64,000 bases of DNA, taken from Mesorhizobium australicum WSM2073 (GTDB lineage: Bacteria; Pseudomonadota; Alphaproteobacteria; Rhizobiales; Rhizobiaceae). The stretch is from the NCBI RefSeq assembly GCF_000230995.2, contig NC_019973.1, forward strand, positions 3,238,001 through 3,302,000. Reading direction: 5' to 3'. Numbering within the stretch: the stretch's first letter is position 1; every line of letters starts with the position of its first letter. Below are positions 7,883-16,476 of this stretch, one piece after another. Under the pieces are notes generated by a model. That model had not been told where the DNA came from and searched no databases. It saw only the letters and a list, made by a program, of their open reading frames with translations. The position numbers were made by a program, and so were the translations under genes.

Positions 7883-8877
7883 ACCAGCAGATCCGCAAAT
7901 CCCCCGACACGGCACGAGGCATGCGGGTCTGGCCTGAGCCCGACCGCGTGTTCGACCTGCGCTATGCCGCGTTCCTGGAGACGGTTTCGCATCTGCGCGC
8001 CAGGCTGCATCGCTATTGCGCCCGCATGACCGGCTCGGCGCTGGATGGCGAGGACATCATGCAGGAGGCGCTGTTCGAGGCCTATCGCAAGATCGAGCTG
8101 CTCGACGATGCGCAGGCGCTGCGGCCGTGGCTTTTCCGCATCGCGCATAACAGGTGCATCGATTTCATCCGCAATCGCCGCACGCGGCACGCGGCAGAGG
8201 CCTTCTATGCCGACGACGACGTGGTGCAGCCGGTCGAGCCGGCCGGTCCGGGCGCCGGCCGCGCCATCGAGCGGTTGGTGGTGCATCTGCCACCGAAGGA
8301 GCGCGCCTGCGTGCTGCTCAAGGATGTCTTCGACCATTCGCTGGAGGAGATCGCCGAGATGGTCGGCTCGACACCGGGCGGCGTCAAATCGGCGCTCAAT
8401 CGCGGCCGCGCCAAGCTCGCCGCTCTACCCGCGCAACCGGCCGCGGCGCCGCCACACGATCCCGAACTGGAGCGGCTGCTTGATCGCTATATCGCGCTCT
8501 TCAACGCCAGGGACTGGGACGGCGTGCGGGCACTGACCAGCGCCGATGCACGCCTCCAGGTGTCGGACTGCTACAGCGGCTTGCTGTCGGGTTCGCCCTA
8601 CTTCGTCGAATATGAGCGCAGCGAACTGCCCTGGCGCGTGCGGCCAGGCGCGTTCGAAGGGGAGATGGTGCTGGTCGTCGACAGGCAATATGGCGAGGTC
8701 TGGCGGCAGGCATATCTGGTCCGGATCGGCGCCACGGGCGGGGTGATCAAAAGCATCAGCGACTATTATTCCTGCCCGTGGATCCTGGAGATGGCAAACG
8801 CGGAGGGGATCTATCCTGGCCTCCTCGCCGGTATCGTTTCCCTGCCTACTTCACCGAGTCCACCGCCGCCAGGATAA
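7879..8877 (+). CDS. ECF sigma factor with C-terminal SnoaL-like domain
   Basis: 332 aa. Sigma region 2 lies around residues 35-100 (DGEDIMQEALFEAY, then LRPWLFRIAHNRCIDFIRNR). Region 4 is around 130-180 (LPPKERACVLLKDVFDHSLE, then VKSALNRGRAKLA). Residues about 195-310 form an NTF2/SnoaL-type domain (LLDRYIALFNARDWDGVRAL). In related ECF groups this domain replaces an anti-sigma factor in control of activity. ATGA overlap with the reductase gene indicates cotranslation. The last 32 bases overlap the 3' end of the convergent hydrolase gene. The linker motif WLPEP of ECF41 is not seen, so the exact ECF group is uncertain. Confidence 0.88.
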   Translation: MNQQIRKSPDTARGMRVWPEPDRVFDLRYAAFLETVSHLRARLHRYCARMTGSALDGEDIMQEALFEAYRKIELLDDAQALRPWLFRIAHNRCIDFIRNRRTRHAAEAFYADDDVVQPVEPAGPGAGRAIERLVVHLPPKERACVLLKDVFDHSLEEIAEMVGSTPGGVKSALNRGRAKLAALPAQPAAAPPHDPELERLLDRYIALFNARDWDGVRALTSADARLQVSDCYSGLLSGSPYFVEYERSELPWRVRPGAFEGEMVLVVDRQYGEVWRQAYLVRIGATGGVIKSISDYYSCPWILEMANAEGIYPGLLAGIVSLPTSPSPPPPG

Positions 8878-9607
8878 CATCGGCGACTTCGCGGGGCTTG
8901 GCGAGCATGGCGACGTGGCTGGTCGGCAACTCGGTGACCTTGGCGCCGATCGCCTTCGCCATCGCGGCCTCGGCCGCCGGCGGGATCATTCCGTCGTGCC
9001 TGGCGACGATGTACCAGCTCGGCTTTGTCTCATACGCGGCCGCGGTGAGCTTTTCGTCGAAGATACCGGAGAAGGCTGGTCCCTGGGTGGCGGCGATCAC
9101 CCCGATTTCCGCCGGCGGCAGGTCCTGCGCGAAATATTTGGCGACACCCTCGGCGCTCAACCTGAGATAGCCGCCGCTGTCGGGTTGCAGCGCGCCTGCC
9201 CAGGGCGGCGGCGGCTGACCCTTGCCAAGCTCGTTGATCGACACGCCCTTTGGCGGCGCGAAGGCGGCGACGTAGACCAGCGCCTTGACCTTGTCGTTCA
9301 CGCCGGCCTGGCTGATGACGACGCCGGCCCAGGAGTGACCGACGAGAATGACCGGACCCGGCTGGGCATCAATGACGCGCATGGTTGCGTCGACATCGGC
9401 GGCAAGCGAGCTCAACGGATTTTGCACAGCCACCACATTGAGCCCCTTGGCCTGCAGCAAGGGAATGACCTTGCTCCAGCTCGATCCGTCGGCGAACGCG
9501 CCGTGCACCAGGACGACCGTTTTCTTCGGGACATCGGCGGCTGACGCCGGTGCTGTCGCCGTCAGGAGAACGGCGGTTCCCAGAGCCAGGAAATGCGTTA
9601 ACGGCAT
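8846..9607 (-). CDS. Exported alpha/beta hydrolase
   Basis: 253 aa with a Sec signal peptide (MPLTHFLALGTAVLLTATA, cleavage likely after ASA). The mature part has VVLVHGAFADGSSW, the nucleophile elbow GHSWAG and a C-terminal SHVAML His. This resembles RutD/EstC-like hydrolases exported to the periplasm. The ATG at 9607 is preceded by GGGAGA. The gene overlaps the ECF sigma gene tail to tail. A second exported hydrolase follows about 110 bases upstream on the same strand, so the pair may form one transcript. Confidence 0.85.
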   Translation of the reverse strand: MPLTHFLALGTAVLLTATAPASAADVPKKTVVLVHGAFADGSSWSKVIPLLQAKGLNVVAVQNPLSSLAADVDATMRVIDAQPGPVILVGHSWAGVVISQAGVNDKVKALVYVAAFAPPKGVSINELGKGQPPPPWAGALQPDSGGYLRLSAEGVAKYFAQDLPPAEIGVIAATQGPAFSGIFDEKLTAAAYETKPSWYIVARHDGMIPPAAEAAMAKAIGAKVTELPTSHVAMLAKPREVADVILAAVDSVK

Positions 9608-9723
9608 AGAATGTCTCCCATCGTCGCGATGGGCCGCACCCTTGCTGGGCGCGCTCCCGCTCGGCTTCATCGTTACAAAGGTCGGCCCTGGCTGAGCCCG
9701 CAGCGGTGGCTGAAGCGGTGCTG

Positions 9724-10638
9724 TTACCTGGCGAGGAAGTCTGTAATCAGCGTGACGGTGGCGTCCGGGTTTTCCTCCATGATCCAATGGCCCGATGCAG
9801 GCACGATGGCTCCGGTCACGTCACTGGCGACCAACCGCAAGATATCGGCCTGCGTCGTGCCGGCCGATTTTTCCGCACCCGCCGCGAGCACTGGCATGGT
9901 CAGCTTGCCGCCCGTGGTGAGCATCGCCTGATTGTCGATCGCATCCTGGTCGAATGCCTTGAACTGCTCGAAGGCGTCGTGCATGGCATGTGGCCGGGCG
10001 TAAAGCTTGGCGTAGTGGACGCGCGTCGCCTCGTCGATCTTCTTGGGATCGGCCGACAATTCGTTGTAGAAGCGGTCGAGGTAGATGCGCTCGCGGCCCG
10101 CCACCAGCCGTTCCATGTCGGGGCCGCGGAAGTTGAAATGCCACAGCAGCGGGCTCTGCTTGATCTTGTCCCAGTCGCCTATGCCCGGCAGCGGCGCGTC
10201 GATGACAACCCATTTGGTGATGCGCTTCGGATACTGCGCGGCCAGCGCATAGCCGACCATGTTGCCGATGTCATGGGTGACCAGGTCGGCCTTGTCGATC
10301 TTCAGCGCGTCCATCACGCCGGCGATGTCGACGGCTTGGTTCTTCTTCGTGTAGCCGTCGTCGGGATGCGCCGAAAGGCCCATGCCGCGCAGGTCCGGCA
10401 CGATCACGGTGTGGTCCTTCATCAACGCTATCGCAGCCGGCGCCCACATGTCGCCGGTGTCGGCGAAACCATGCAGCAGCACGACCGCCGGCCCTTGCCC
10501 GCCGACACGAACGTTCAGGCTGGTGCCGTTGGTCTCGATCGTCTGCGTCTTGAAGCCGGCCGGAAACGCGACAACGCGCGCGCAGGCCGGAACACTCATG
10601 GCCAGCAGACCAAGGACGACAACCAACGGACGAAACAT
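9724..10638 (-). CDS. Exported epoxide-hydrolase-like alpha/beta hydrolase
   Basis: 304 aa with a signal peptide (MFRPLVVVLGLLAMSVPACA). It carries the HGFADTGDMW oxyanion loop, PDLRGMGLSAHP, and the nucleophile elbow HDIGN, where Asp instead of Ser indicates the epoxide hydrolase/haloalkane dehalogenase mechanism. The C-terminal His is in SGHWIMEE. It is predicted periplasmic. It is divergent from the LysR regulator at 10759 with a 120-base shared promoter region, a classic arrangement for LysR control. Confidence 0.87.
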   Translation of the reverse strand: MFRPLVVVLGLLAMSVPACARVVAFPAGFKTQTIETNGTSLNVRVGGQGPAVVLLHGFADTGDMWAPAAIALMKDHTVIVPDLRGMGLSAHPDDGYTKKNQAVDIAGVMDALKIDKADLVTHDIGNMVGYALAAQYPKRITKWVVIDAPLPGIGDWDKIKQSPLLWHFNFRGPDMERLVAGRERIYLDRFYNELSADPKKIDEATRVHYAKLYARPHAMHDAFEQFKAFDQDAIDNQAMLTTGGKLTMPVLAAGAEKSAGTTQADILRLVASDVTGAIVPASGHWIMEENPDATVTLITDFLAR

Positions 10639-10758
10639 GCTGCACTCTCCGAGCTTTTGTTCTGTGATCGCGGTATCGCGACCTGCACAATTATGGCACC
10701 ATGTCCTTGATTTCGTTAGGTGGCTGTCGCCTGATGGTGAATTTGGGAAAGCCGAACA

Positions 10759-11691
10759 ATGCTGAAGCTCGAATCGGCCGCCGCGTTTGTCGCCGTAGCG
10801 GAATCCGGTTCGATCAGCGAAGCGGCCAGGCGCATGAGCCTGTCGAAATCCGTCATCAGCGAGCGACTGTCGGAACTGGAGCGCGGCCTCGGCACAAAGC
10901 TGCTGGACCGCACCACCCGCAAACTCTCCATCACCGAGGCGGGACGAGGTTTTTACGAGCGCGCCAAGCGCATCATGCAGGAGGTGGCCGATGCCCGCGC
11001 TGAAATCGCCGAGCGCCGCGGTGAACTCGCCGGGCCGCTCAGGATATCGGCGCCGACCAGTTTCGGCATCCTCCATCTCGGCCCGGCGCTATATGGCTTC
11101 CTGGCCAAGCACCCGGGAATTGAACTGACGCTCGATCTCGAGGATCGTTTCGTCAGCATGGTGGCCGATGGCTACGATGCCATTGTGCGTCATGGGCCGG
11201 TCGTCGAAGATGGACCTGTCATCGTCAAGAAGCTGGCTTCCAGCCGTCGCTTCCTGGTGGCCTCGCCGGATTATACCGAGCAATTCGGGTTGCCCGTGAC
11301 CACCGATGACTTGAAGCGCCACAAGGGTATCATCTATTCCATCCGAGGTGCCGCCGACTGGCGGTTCAAGATTTCGCGGCGGCTGGTGACGATCCGCCCG
11401 GAAACCGCGCTGCGCGTCAACAATGGGATTTTGATGCGCGACGCCGCGCTTGCCGGCCTGGGCCTGGCGCTGCTCCCCGCCTACTTCATCCGCACCGAGA
11501 TCGCCGACAAGCGATTGACGGTCGTCGATGTGGGTGCGGAGCCTGAAGGAGCCACCATCTATATCGCTTGTCCCGAGGATCGGCGCGGATCCGCCAAACT
11601 GCGCGCACTTACCGCATGGCTGCGCAACGCTTTCGGCGATCCGCCCTATTGGGAGCATGAGCCGGCGCTCACTTCGCATCGTGAAAAATGA
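10759..11691 (+). CDS. LysR-family transcriptional regulator
   Basis: 310 aa. The N-terminal winged helix is LESAAAFVAVAESGSISEAA followed by SLSKSVISERLSELERGLGT. A type 2 periplasmic-binding-like effector domain follows (GPLRISAPTSFGILHL). It resembles the CrgA/AaeR subgroup. It probably regulates the divergent exported epoxide-hydrolase-like gene. Its last 23 bases overlap the 3' end of the convergent oxygenase gene. Confidence 0.9.
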   Translation: MLKLESAAAFVAVAESGSISEAARRMSLSKSVISERLSELERGLGTKLLDRTTRKLSITEAGRGFYERAKRIMQEVADARAEIAERRGELAGPLRISAPTSFGILHLGPALYGFLAKHPGIELTLDLEDRFVSMVADGYDAIVRHGPVVEDGPVIVKKLASSRRFLVASPDYTEQFGLPVTTDDLKRHKGIIYSIRGAADWRFKISRRLVTIRPETALRVNNGILMRDAALAGLGLALLPAYFIRTEIADKRLTVVDVGAEPEGATIYIACPEDRRGSAKLRALTAWLRNAFGDPPYWEHEPALTSHREK

Positions 11692-12412
11692 TGCCGACCG
11701 TGTGGCGCATGCCGGAGCGCAGGCGGCTGACGCCGTGGCGCAGGTTGACGCGGTAATTGCCCTTCGTGCCCTGCACCGGCCGGTTGTGGACCGCGAAAGC
11801 CACCGCATCGCCCTGGCGCAAGGGCACCACTTCGACCCGGCTCTGCATGCGCGGCCGCTGTTCGGTCAGGGCGAATTCCCCGCCGGTGAAATCCTCGCCC
11901 GGTTCGGAAAGCAGGATCGCCACCTGCAGCGGGAAGGCAAGGTCGCCATAGAGGTCCTGGTGCAGGCAGTTGAAGTCGCCGGGCACATATTTCAGCAAAA
12001 GCGGCGTCGGCCTGACCTGGCCCGCGGCATGGCACTGGTCGAGAAACGCGCCATGCGTGGCGGGGTAGCGCATGGCGATCCCCATGCGCTCGTTCCAGCG
12101 GTTGGCGACCGCGGCCAGCCTGGGATAGAGCGCGCCGCGCAGGCCGCCGACCAGATCGGGCAAGGGATAGCGGAAATAACGGTATTCGCCCTTGCCGAAA
12201 CCGTGCCTGGCCATGTGGATGTGGCTGCGGAAATGCTGCTCCTGGGGATAGAGGCCGGCGAGTTGCCGGCACTCATCGGCCGAGAGCAGCTTTTCCATCA
12301 CCGCGCAGCCGAAGCTGTCGAGCTCGGTGGCGAGCGCCTGCCAGTCATAGGCGGCGATGCGTGTCTCGGCGGCTGCGACCAGCGATGGCGCGACCCTGGC
12401 GTCGGCGTTCAT
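11669..12412 (-). CDS. 2OG-Fe(II) oxygenase, Oxygenase-NA (COG3826) type
   Basis: 247 aa. The Fe-binding HxD is in CLHQDLYGD, the distal His in VNLRHGVSRLRSG, with a following Arg for 2-oxoglutarate. The overall layout matches PF09859, a family annotated as acting on damaged nucleic acid, so an AlkB-like oxidative demethylation role is plausible but not proven. The start codon overlaps the stop of the methyltransferase gene upstream (ATGA, 12409-12412), so the two are translationally coupled. This supports a shared role in alkylation repair. Confidence 0.82.
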   Translation of the reverse strand: MNADARVAPSLVAAAETRIAAYDWQALATELDSFGCAVMEKLLSADECRQLAGLYPQEQHFRSHIHMARHGFGKGEYRYFRYPLPDLVGGLRGALYPRLAAVANRWNERMGIAMRYPATHGAFLDQCHAAGQVRPTPLLLKYVPGDFNCLHQDLYGDLAFPLQVAILLSEPGEDFTGGEFALTEQRPRMQSRVEVVPLRQGDAVAFAVHNRPVQGTKGNYRVNLRHGVSRLRSGMRHTVGIIFHDAK

Positions 12413-12957
12413 ATCGCGGCCTCCCTTTCCAGCAAGGCGCGCTTGCGCTCGATGCCCCAGCGGTAGCCGGACAGCGAGCCGTCGGCGCGCAACACCCGGT
12501 GGCAAGGAATGCCTAGCGCGACGGCGTTGGCGGCACAGGCCGTCGCCACGGCGCGGGCGCCATCCGGCATGCCGAGGCGCCGGGCAAGGGCGGTGTAAGT
12601 GACGGTGGCACCGCATGGGATGGCGCGCAGCGCCTCCCACACGCGCTGCTGGAAGGGCGTGCCGTGGCGCATGTCGAGCGGCAGGTCAAGACCGGCGCCG
12701 GGCGTTTCGATGAAGCGCGCTATCGCCGCGAGATCATCGCGCAGGCCGGCCGCGTCTTCGAGCAGCACCCTGCCGGGGAAGCGGTTGGCGAGGTCCTGCC
12801 GCAACGTGTCGGCGTCGGAGCCGATGAGGATGGCGCAGACGCCGATGGGGCCGCGCGCCGCCAGGATGTTTCCAAGCGCGGACTGGCCGATGGCGTAGCT
12901 GATGGTGTCAAGGACGCTGGTGGTTGTCGCCTGCATATCGGTCTGAATGTGGTTCAT
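12409..12957 (-). CDS. ogt: Methylated-DNA-[protein]-cysteine S-methyltransferase
   Basis: 182 aa single-domain suicide methyltransferase. The DNA-binding part is TPFQQRVWEALRAIPCGAT, the active-site motif is IPCHRV with the acceptor Cys, and an LSGYRWGIERKRALLEREA tail completes the family. It removes methyl from O6-methylguanine. The ATG at 12957 is preferred over a GTG at 12966 because AGGAG lies 8 bases before it. It is coupled to the oxygenase gene by a 4-base overlap, and a second methyltransferase domain is present in Ada at 13313. Confidence 0.92.
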   Translation of the reverse strand: MNHIQTDMQATTTSVLDTISYAIGQSALGNILAARGPIGVCAILIGSDADTLRQDLANRFPGRVLLEDAAGLRDDLAAIARFIETPGAGLDLPLDMRHGTPFQQRVWEALRAIPCGATVTYTALARRLGMPDGARAVATACAANAVALGIPCHRVLRADGSLSGYRWGIERKRALLEREAAI

Positions 12958-13079
12958 TGCCTTCACTCCTGTCTATGCCTTGACCCTAACGAACTGGCCG
13001 GTGCCGCTCACTCCGATGCTTGCTTTCAAATTCAATCCAGGGGGCTGAACGGCGAAAGCAAGTGCGGTTTTGGACCGCC

Positions 13080-13307
13080 TCAAGCGACACGGGTGACGCC
13101 GACCTCGTCCAGCAAAAAAACTTCGCCTGATATCAGCCGCAGCTCGAACTCGCCGGTCGTCGTGCGGCTCCACTCGGCCTTGCCATCCTCGACAAGCGTG
13201 CCGATGACGGCCAACACCAGCGCCTTCGCGTCCTCCAGGCTGACGGCAGCGCCGTTGGCGACCTGACCGTTCGCACCGGTGGTGGAAGAACTGGCCATCG
13301 CGCGCAT
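13080..13307 (-). CDS. Small hypothetical protein downstream of ada
   Basis: About 75 aa, starting at ATG 13307 (or 13298), 6 bases after the ada stop. The sequence has a Ser/Thr-rich N-terminus and a folded-looking remainder (SLEDAKALVLAVIGTLVEDG, then FELRLISGEVFLLDEVGVTRVA). I do not recognise a family. The tight spacing suggests coexpression with ada. Confidence 0.55.
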   Translation of the reverse strand: MRAMASSSTTGANGQVANGAAVSLEDAKALVLAVIGTLVEDGKAEWSRTTTGEFELRLISGEVFLLDEVGVTRVA

Positions 13308-13312
13308 TGCCG

Positions 13313-14437
13313 TCAGGCCCGCGAGGACCGCGAGGCATTCTCCGCAGCATCGCCGGCCTCGCGGTCGAGCAGCGCGCGTTTGCGCTCGGCGCCCCAGGCA
13401 TAGCCCGACAGGGCGCCATCCTTCCTGATCACACGGTGGCAAGGGATGGCGACCGCGAGGGCGTTGGCGGCACAGGCGGCGGCGACGGCGCGGGTTGCGT
13501 TCGGCGCGCCGATACGGCCGGCGATCTCGGCATAGGAAACCGTGCGGCCAGCCCGGATGTCCCGCAAGGCCTGCCAGACGCGCTGCTGGAACGCGGTGCC
13601 GCGCACGTCGAGCGGCAGGTCGAGACCGAGCGCCGGCGCCTCGACGAGGCCAACGACGCGGGCCACCAGCGCCTCGTAGTCGCTGTCGCCACCGACCAGC
13701 CGCGCCTTGGGGAAACGGTCCTGCAGGTCGCGCACCAGCGCGTCGGGGTCCTGGCCGAGCAGGATCGAGGCGACGCCTTTCCGGCTCGATGCGACCAGGA
13801 TGGTGCCGAGCGAGGTTTCGCCGACGGCGAAGCGGATCTCTTCGTTGGCGCCGCCGGCGCGATAGCGCGTCGGCGTCATGCCGAGCATGCCGGTCGATTT
13901 CTCATAGAAGCGCCCGCTCGAATTGAAGCCCGCATCGTAGATCGCCGATGTCACGCTGACGCCGTCTTCCAGGCCCTGGCGGACCCGGGCGGCACGCCGG
14001 GCCGCTGCATAATCCTTCGGCGTCAGCCCGGTGACCGCCTTGAAAACGCGGTGGAAATAGCCGGGGCTGCGGCCGGCGGCATCGGCCAGTTCGATCAGCG
14101 ACGGTTCAACCTCGCTCTGCCCGATCCTGCGGCAGGCGTCGGCGATCATCGCGGCGTTGGCGGCCTCGAGCGAAGGGCCTTCCGGATTGCAGCGCCGGCA
14201 TGGGCGAAAGCCTGTCGCCCTCGCCGCCTGTAAAGTGTCGTGCAACTGGACATTGGCTGGGTTGGCGCGCCGCGACGGACAGGAGGGCCGGCAATAAACC
14301 CCCGTCGTCGCCACCGAATACCAGAATGCGCCGTCGGCCGACTTGTCGCGGGCGACAATGCGCGCCCAGCGTGGATCGTCGGCCAGCAGCGGCGCGGGTT
14401 GCAGATGTTTGGCCAGAGCGATGAACATGGCTGGCAT
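13313..14437 (-). CDS. ada: Bifunctional alkylation-response activator / O6-methylguanine methyltransferase Ada
   Basis: About 374 aa with the full Ada architecture. The N-terminal zinc domain has CRPSC and PCRRC, where the first Cys accepts methyl from phosphotriesters. The central AraC-type HTH is SLIELADAAGRSPGYFHRVF. The C-terminal methyltransferase carries IPCHRV. Methylated Ada activates repair genes, and here the downstream small gene, Ogt and the oxygenase on the same strand are the obvious targets. The start is uncertain between 14437 and 14428; neither has a strong ribosome-binding site. Confidence 0.93.
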   Translation of the reverse strand: MPAMFIALAKHLQPAPLLADDPRWARIVARDKSADGAFWYSVATTGVYCRPSCPSRRANPANVQLHDTLQAARATGFRPCRRCNPEGPSLEAANAAMIADACRRIGQSEVEPSLIELADAAGRSPGYFHRVFKAVTGLTPKDYAAARRAARVRQGLEDGVSVTSAIYDAGFNSSGRFYEKSTGMLGMTPTRYRAGGANEEIRFAVGETSLGTILVASSRKGVASILLGQDPDALVRDLQDRFPKARLVGGDSDYEALVARVVGLVEAPALGLDLPLDVRGTAFQQRVWQALRDIRAGRTVSYAEIAGRIGAPNATRAVAAACAANALAVAIPCHRVIRKDGALSGYAWGAERKRALLDREAGDAAENASRSSRA

Positions 14438-14561
14438 TGAAGCCGCCAGAAGCCAGCCCCGCCACCCGTTTCCTGCCAACTGTCAGGAGGCGCACGCGTG
14501 ATTGGAACCGGGATGTTGCATGTGAGCGCAGCCGAGACGCCTGCACAGACGGGACCGGCTG

Positions 14562-15254
14562 CTACGCCGCGCGTTTGGGTTCCACCGCGAACGGGCTGAG
14601 CCCCAGCCAGGCCTGCATCTTCCTGCCGATGGACTGGTCGCCGGTCAGGACGACCTTCGGGCCGGCCTTCTCGACGGTGAGCACTCCCATCCAGATCGCC
14701 GTCATCGTGTGCAGGTCGGTCGAGACATAGAGGTCGACGTCGAAGCCCGGATCATACCAGCACAGATCGACTTCGCCGTGCTTTTCGACGATCAGCCACC
14801 AGGAGCGTTTGGAGGCGGGGAGTTCCTGATACAGAAATTGTATCACCGTTCGTCCTTCCGGCAGCGGCGAGGGGTTCAAATTGCGCCGCATGTCCCACAT
14901 CAGCAGCGACGGATCGAGGTTCTTGAGGGACAGGCGGGACTCGACCCATTTCTGCCCCCAGAAGCCCATCGCCTCGACGACCGGGCGCAAATCGCGGCCG
15001 GCTTCCGTCAGCCGATAGTCGAAAATTCCTTTTTCTCCCGGGACCTCCTTGCGCTCGACGATCCCCGCCAGCTCGAGCTCCTTAAGCCGTTGCGACAGAA
15101 GGGTCGGCGACATTTTGGGCACGCCGCGGCGCAAGTCGTTGAAACGGGTCGAACCGGCCACAAGCTCACGCATCAGCACCATCGTCCAGCGGGTGCACAG
15201 CACCTCGGCGGCCATCGATAGCGGGCAGAACTGTTTGTATCCGTGCTGGGTCAT
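14562..15254 (-). CDS. HxlR-family regulator with C-terminal SCP2-like domain
   Basis: 230 aa. Residues 1-100 are an HxlR winged helix (CPLSMAAEVLCTRWTMVLMR, then MSPTLLSQRLKELELAGIVE). The remaining 120 residues resemble the SCP2 sterol-carrier-like domain attached to a subset of HxlR proteins, perhaps binding a hydrophobic effector. It is divergent from the DUF1330 gene at 15431. The shared region holds a clear palindromic operator candidate at 15314-15341. Confidence 0.88.
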   Translation of the reverse strand: MTQHGYKQFCPLSMAAEVLCTRWTMVLMRELVAGSTRFNDLRRGVPKMSPTLLSQRLKELELAGIVERKEVPGEKGIFDYRLTEAGRDLRPVVEAMGFWGQKWVESRLSLKNLDPSLLMWDMRRNLNPSPLPEGRTVIQFLYQELPASKRSWWLIVEKHGEVDLCWYDPGFDVDLYVSTDLHTMTAIWMGVLTVEKAGPKVVLTGDQSIGRKMQAWLGLSPFAVEPKRAA

Positions 15255-15313
15255 GACCGTGCCTCTCCCTAGAACCTGCGGGCAACATTAGTCCTTCGTG
15301 ATCGAAGCGGCGA

Positions 15314-15341
15314 GTACAGAAACTGTACCGGCCTAGTACAG
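15314..15341. promoter_or_regulatory. Palindromic operator candidate for the divergent HxlR regulator
   Basis: Three 6-base arms occur in a row: GTACAG (15314-15319), CTGTAC (15323-15328) and GTACAG (15336-15341). Adjacent pairs form inverted repeats with 3- and 7-base spacers. The site lies between the divergent HxlR and DUF1330 genes. Confidence 0.6.
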
Positions 15342-15430
15342 ATCGCGGACTGGTCGGCTCGGGTCCCGCCATGCGAGCCCTCTGGACGGTTGCACGGGAT
15401 ATCCCTGTGCGCCGCAACCAGGAGACGACA

Positions 15431-15757
15431 ATGACTGCTTACGTTATCGCCGACATCAAGATGAAGGACCCGAAATGGGTGCCGGCCTATGCCGCCTCGG
15501 TGCACGACCTCGTCCACAAGCATGGCGGCAAATATCTGTCGCGCAGCGGCAATGTGAAGACGCTCGAAGGCAAGCCGCTCGACACCACGCTGATCGCCCT
15601 GATGGCGTTCCCGTCGGAAGCAGCGGCGCGCGCCTTCACCACCGATCCGGCCTACGCGCCCTTCGTTTCGGCCCGCCAGGGCGGCAGCGACAGCCGTTTC
15701 CAGCTGATCGACGACACCGATCTGGCCGGAACGATCCCGTATCTGCCGAAGGGATGA
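15431..15757 (+). CDS. DUF1330 family protein
   Basis: 108 aa, a small dimeric alpha/beta ferredoxin-like fold typical of DUF1330 (AYVIADIKMKDPKWVPAYAA, then GGKYLSRSG and a Phe-Pro-Ser turn). Biochemical function is unknown. A GGAGACGACA leader precedes the ATG. It is the likely target of the divergent HxlR regulator, which fits the common pairing of HxlR repressors with small stress-type proteins. Confidence 0.85.
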   Translation: MTAYVIADIKMKDPKWVPAYAASVHDLVHKHGGKYLSRSGNVKTLEGKPLDTTLIALMAFPSEAAARAFTTDPAYAPFVSARQGGSDSRFQLIDDTDLAGTIPYLPKG

Positions 15758-15884
15758 TCTCTCCCGGCATTCCTTGCACCGTATCCGGGATCACCAAGCA
15801 ACAACAGCCACGGCGCTTGCCTGCCGGGCCTCCGTATTTTCGGCGGCCGGCCCGCTGTGCTTTTTCAAGAAGAATGGAACAAAC

Positions 15885-16415
15885 ATGATACGCGATTTTC
15901 GCAACGGGCTTTTCGTGGCAGGGGCCATTCTGGCCGCCTGCACCACCTTTGCCCAGGCGCATCAGGAGGCGGCTGAAACCACGTCCGGTGCCAATCCGCT
16001 GGCCGAAAAGGTGCGGGCCGCCAACAGCCGGTTTCTCGATGTCAACGCCGCGACGGCGGAAGGCTATGCGCCCATTCCCTGCGCCAGCGGCATCACCGGC
16101 GGCGCCATGGGCATCCACTATGTCAATGGCGGGTACCTGAAGGACGACAAGATCGACATCGCCCGTCCCGAAGCGGTGATGTACGAGCCGATGACCGACG
16201 GCACCCTGACGCTGGTGGCGGTCGAATACATCACCTCGAAGGGGCCGGCGTCGCTCGAGGGACAGCTGTTCAACTTCAACAGCGCGCCCAACCGCTATGG
16301 CCTGGGTGAGTTCTACGAACTGCATGTCTGGGCCTGGAAAGGCAACCCGACCGGCACGTTCGCCGACATGAACCCGAAAGTGTCGTGCGAACACGCGATG
16401 GCGCCGAGCCAGTAA
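15885..16415 (+). CDS. Exported hypothetical protein
   Basis: 176 aa with a signal peptide (GLFVAGAILAACTTFAQA, cleavage before HQEAA). The mature part holds PIPCASGITGGAMGIHYVN and ELHVWAWKGNPTGTFADMNP. It contains two Cys, in PCASG and VSCEH, which could bind a metal or form a disulfide. Homologous unnamed exported proteins are known in rhizobia. I assign no function. A stem-loop terminator follows. Confidence 0.75.
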   Translation: MIRDFRNGLFVAGAILAACTTFAQAHQEAAETTSGANPLAEKVRAANSRFLDVNAATAEGYAPIPCASGITGGAMGIHYVNGGYLKDDKIDIARPEAVMYEPMTDGTLTLVAVEYITSKGPASLEGQLFNFNSAPNRYGLGEFYELHVWAWKGNPTGTFADMNPKVSCEHAMAPSQ

Positions 16416-16423
16416 GCGGCATA

Positions 16424-16449
16424 GCCAGGCGGCGGCAATGCCGCCTGGC
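16424..16449. terminator. Bidirectional hairpin
   Basis: A perfect 10-bp stem (GCCAGGCGGC / GCCGCCTGGC) with a 6-base loop separates the exported-protein gene from the convergent SnoaL gene. There is no T-tract, so termination is inferred from position. Confidence 0.55.
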
Positions 16450-16476
16450 CCCCACCTCGGTTCTGCGTGAGATTTC

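Noticed and set aside
7261..8877. 538-codon frame running through the second DHFR-like gene into the ECF sigma gene
   Set aside because: The first 200 codons are out of frame with the DHFR-like gene and Arg-rich; the real sigma gene starts at ATG 7879 in this frame.
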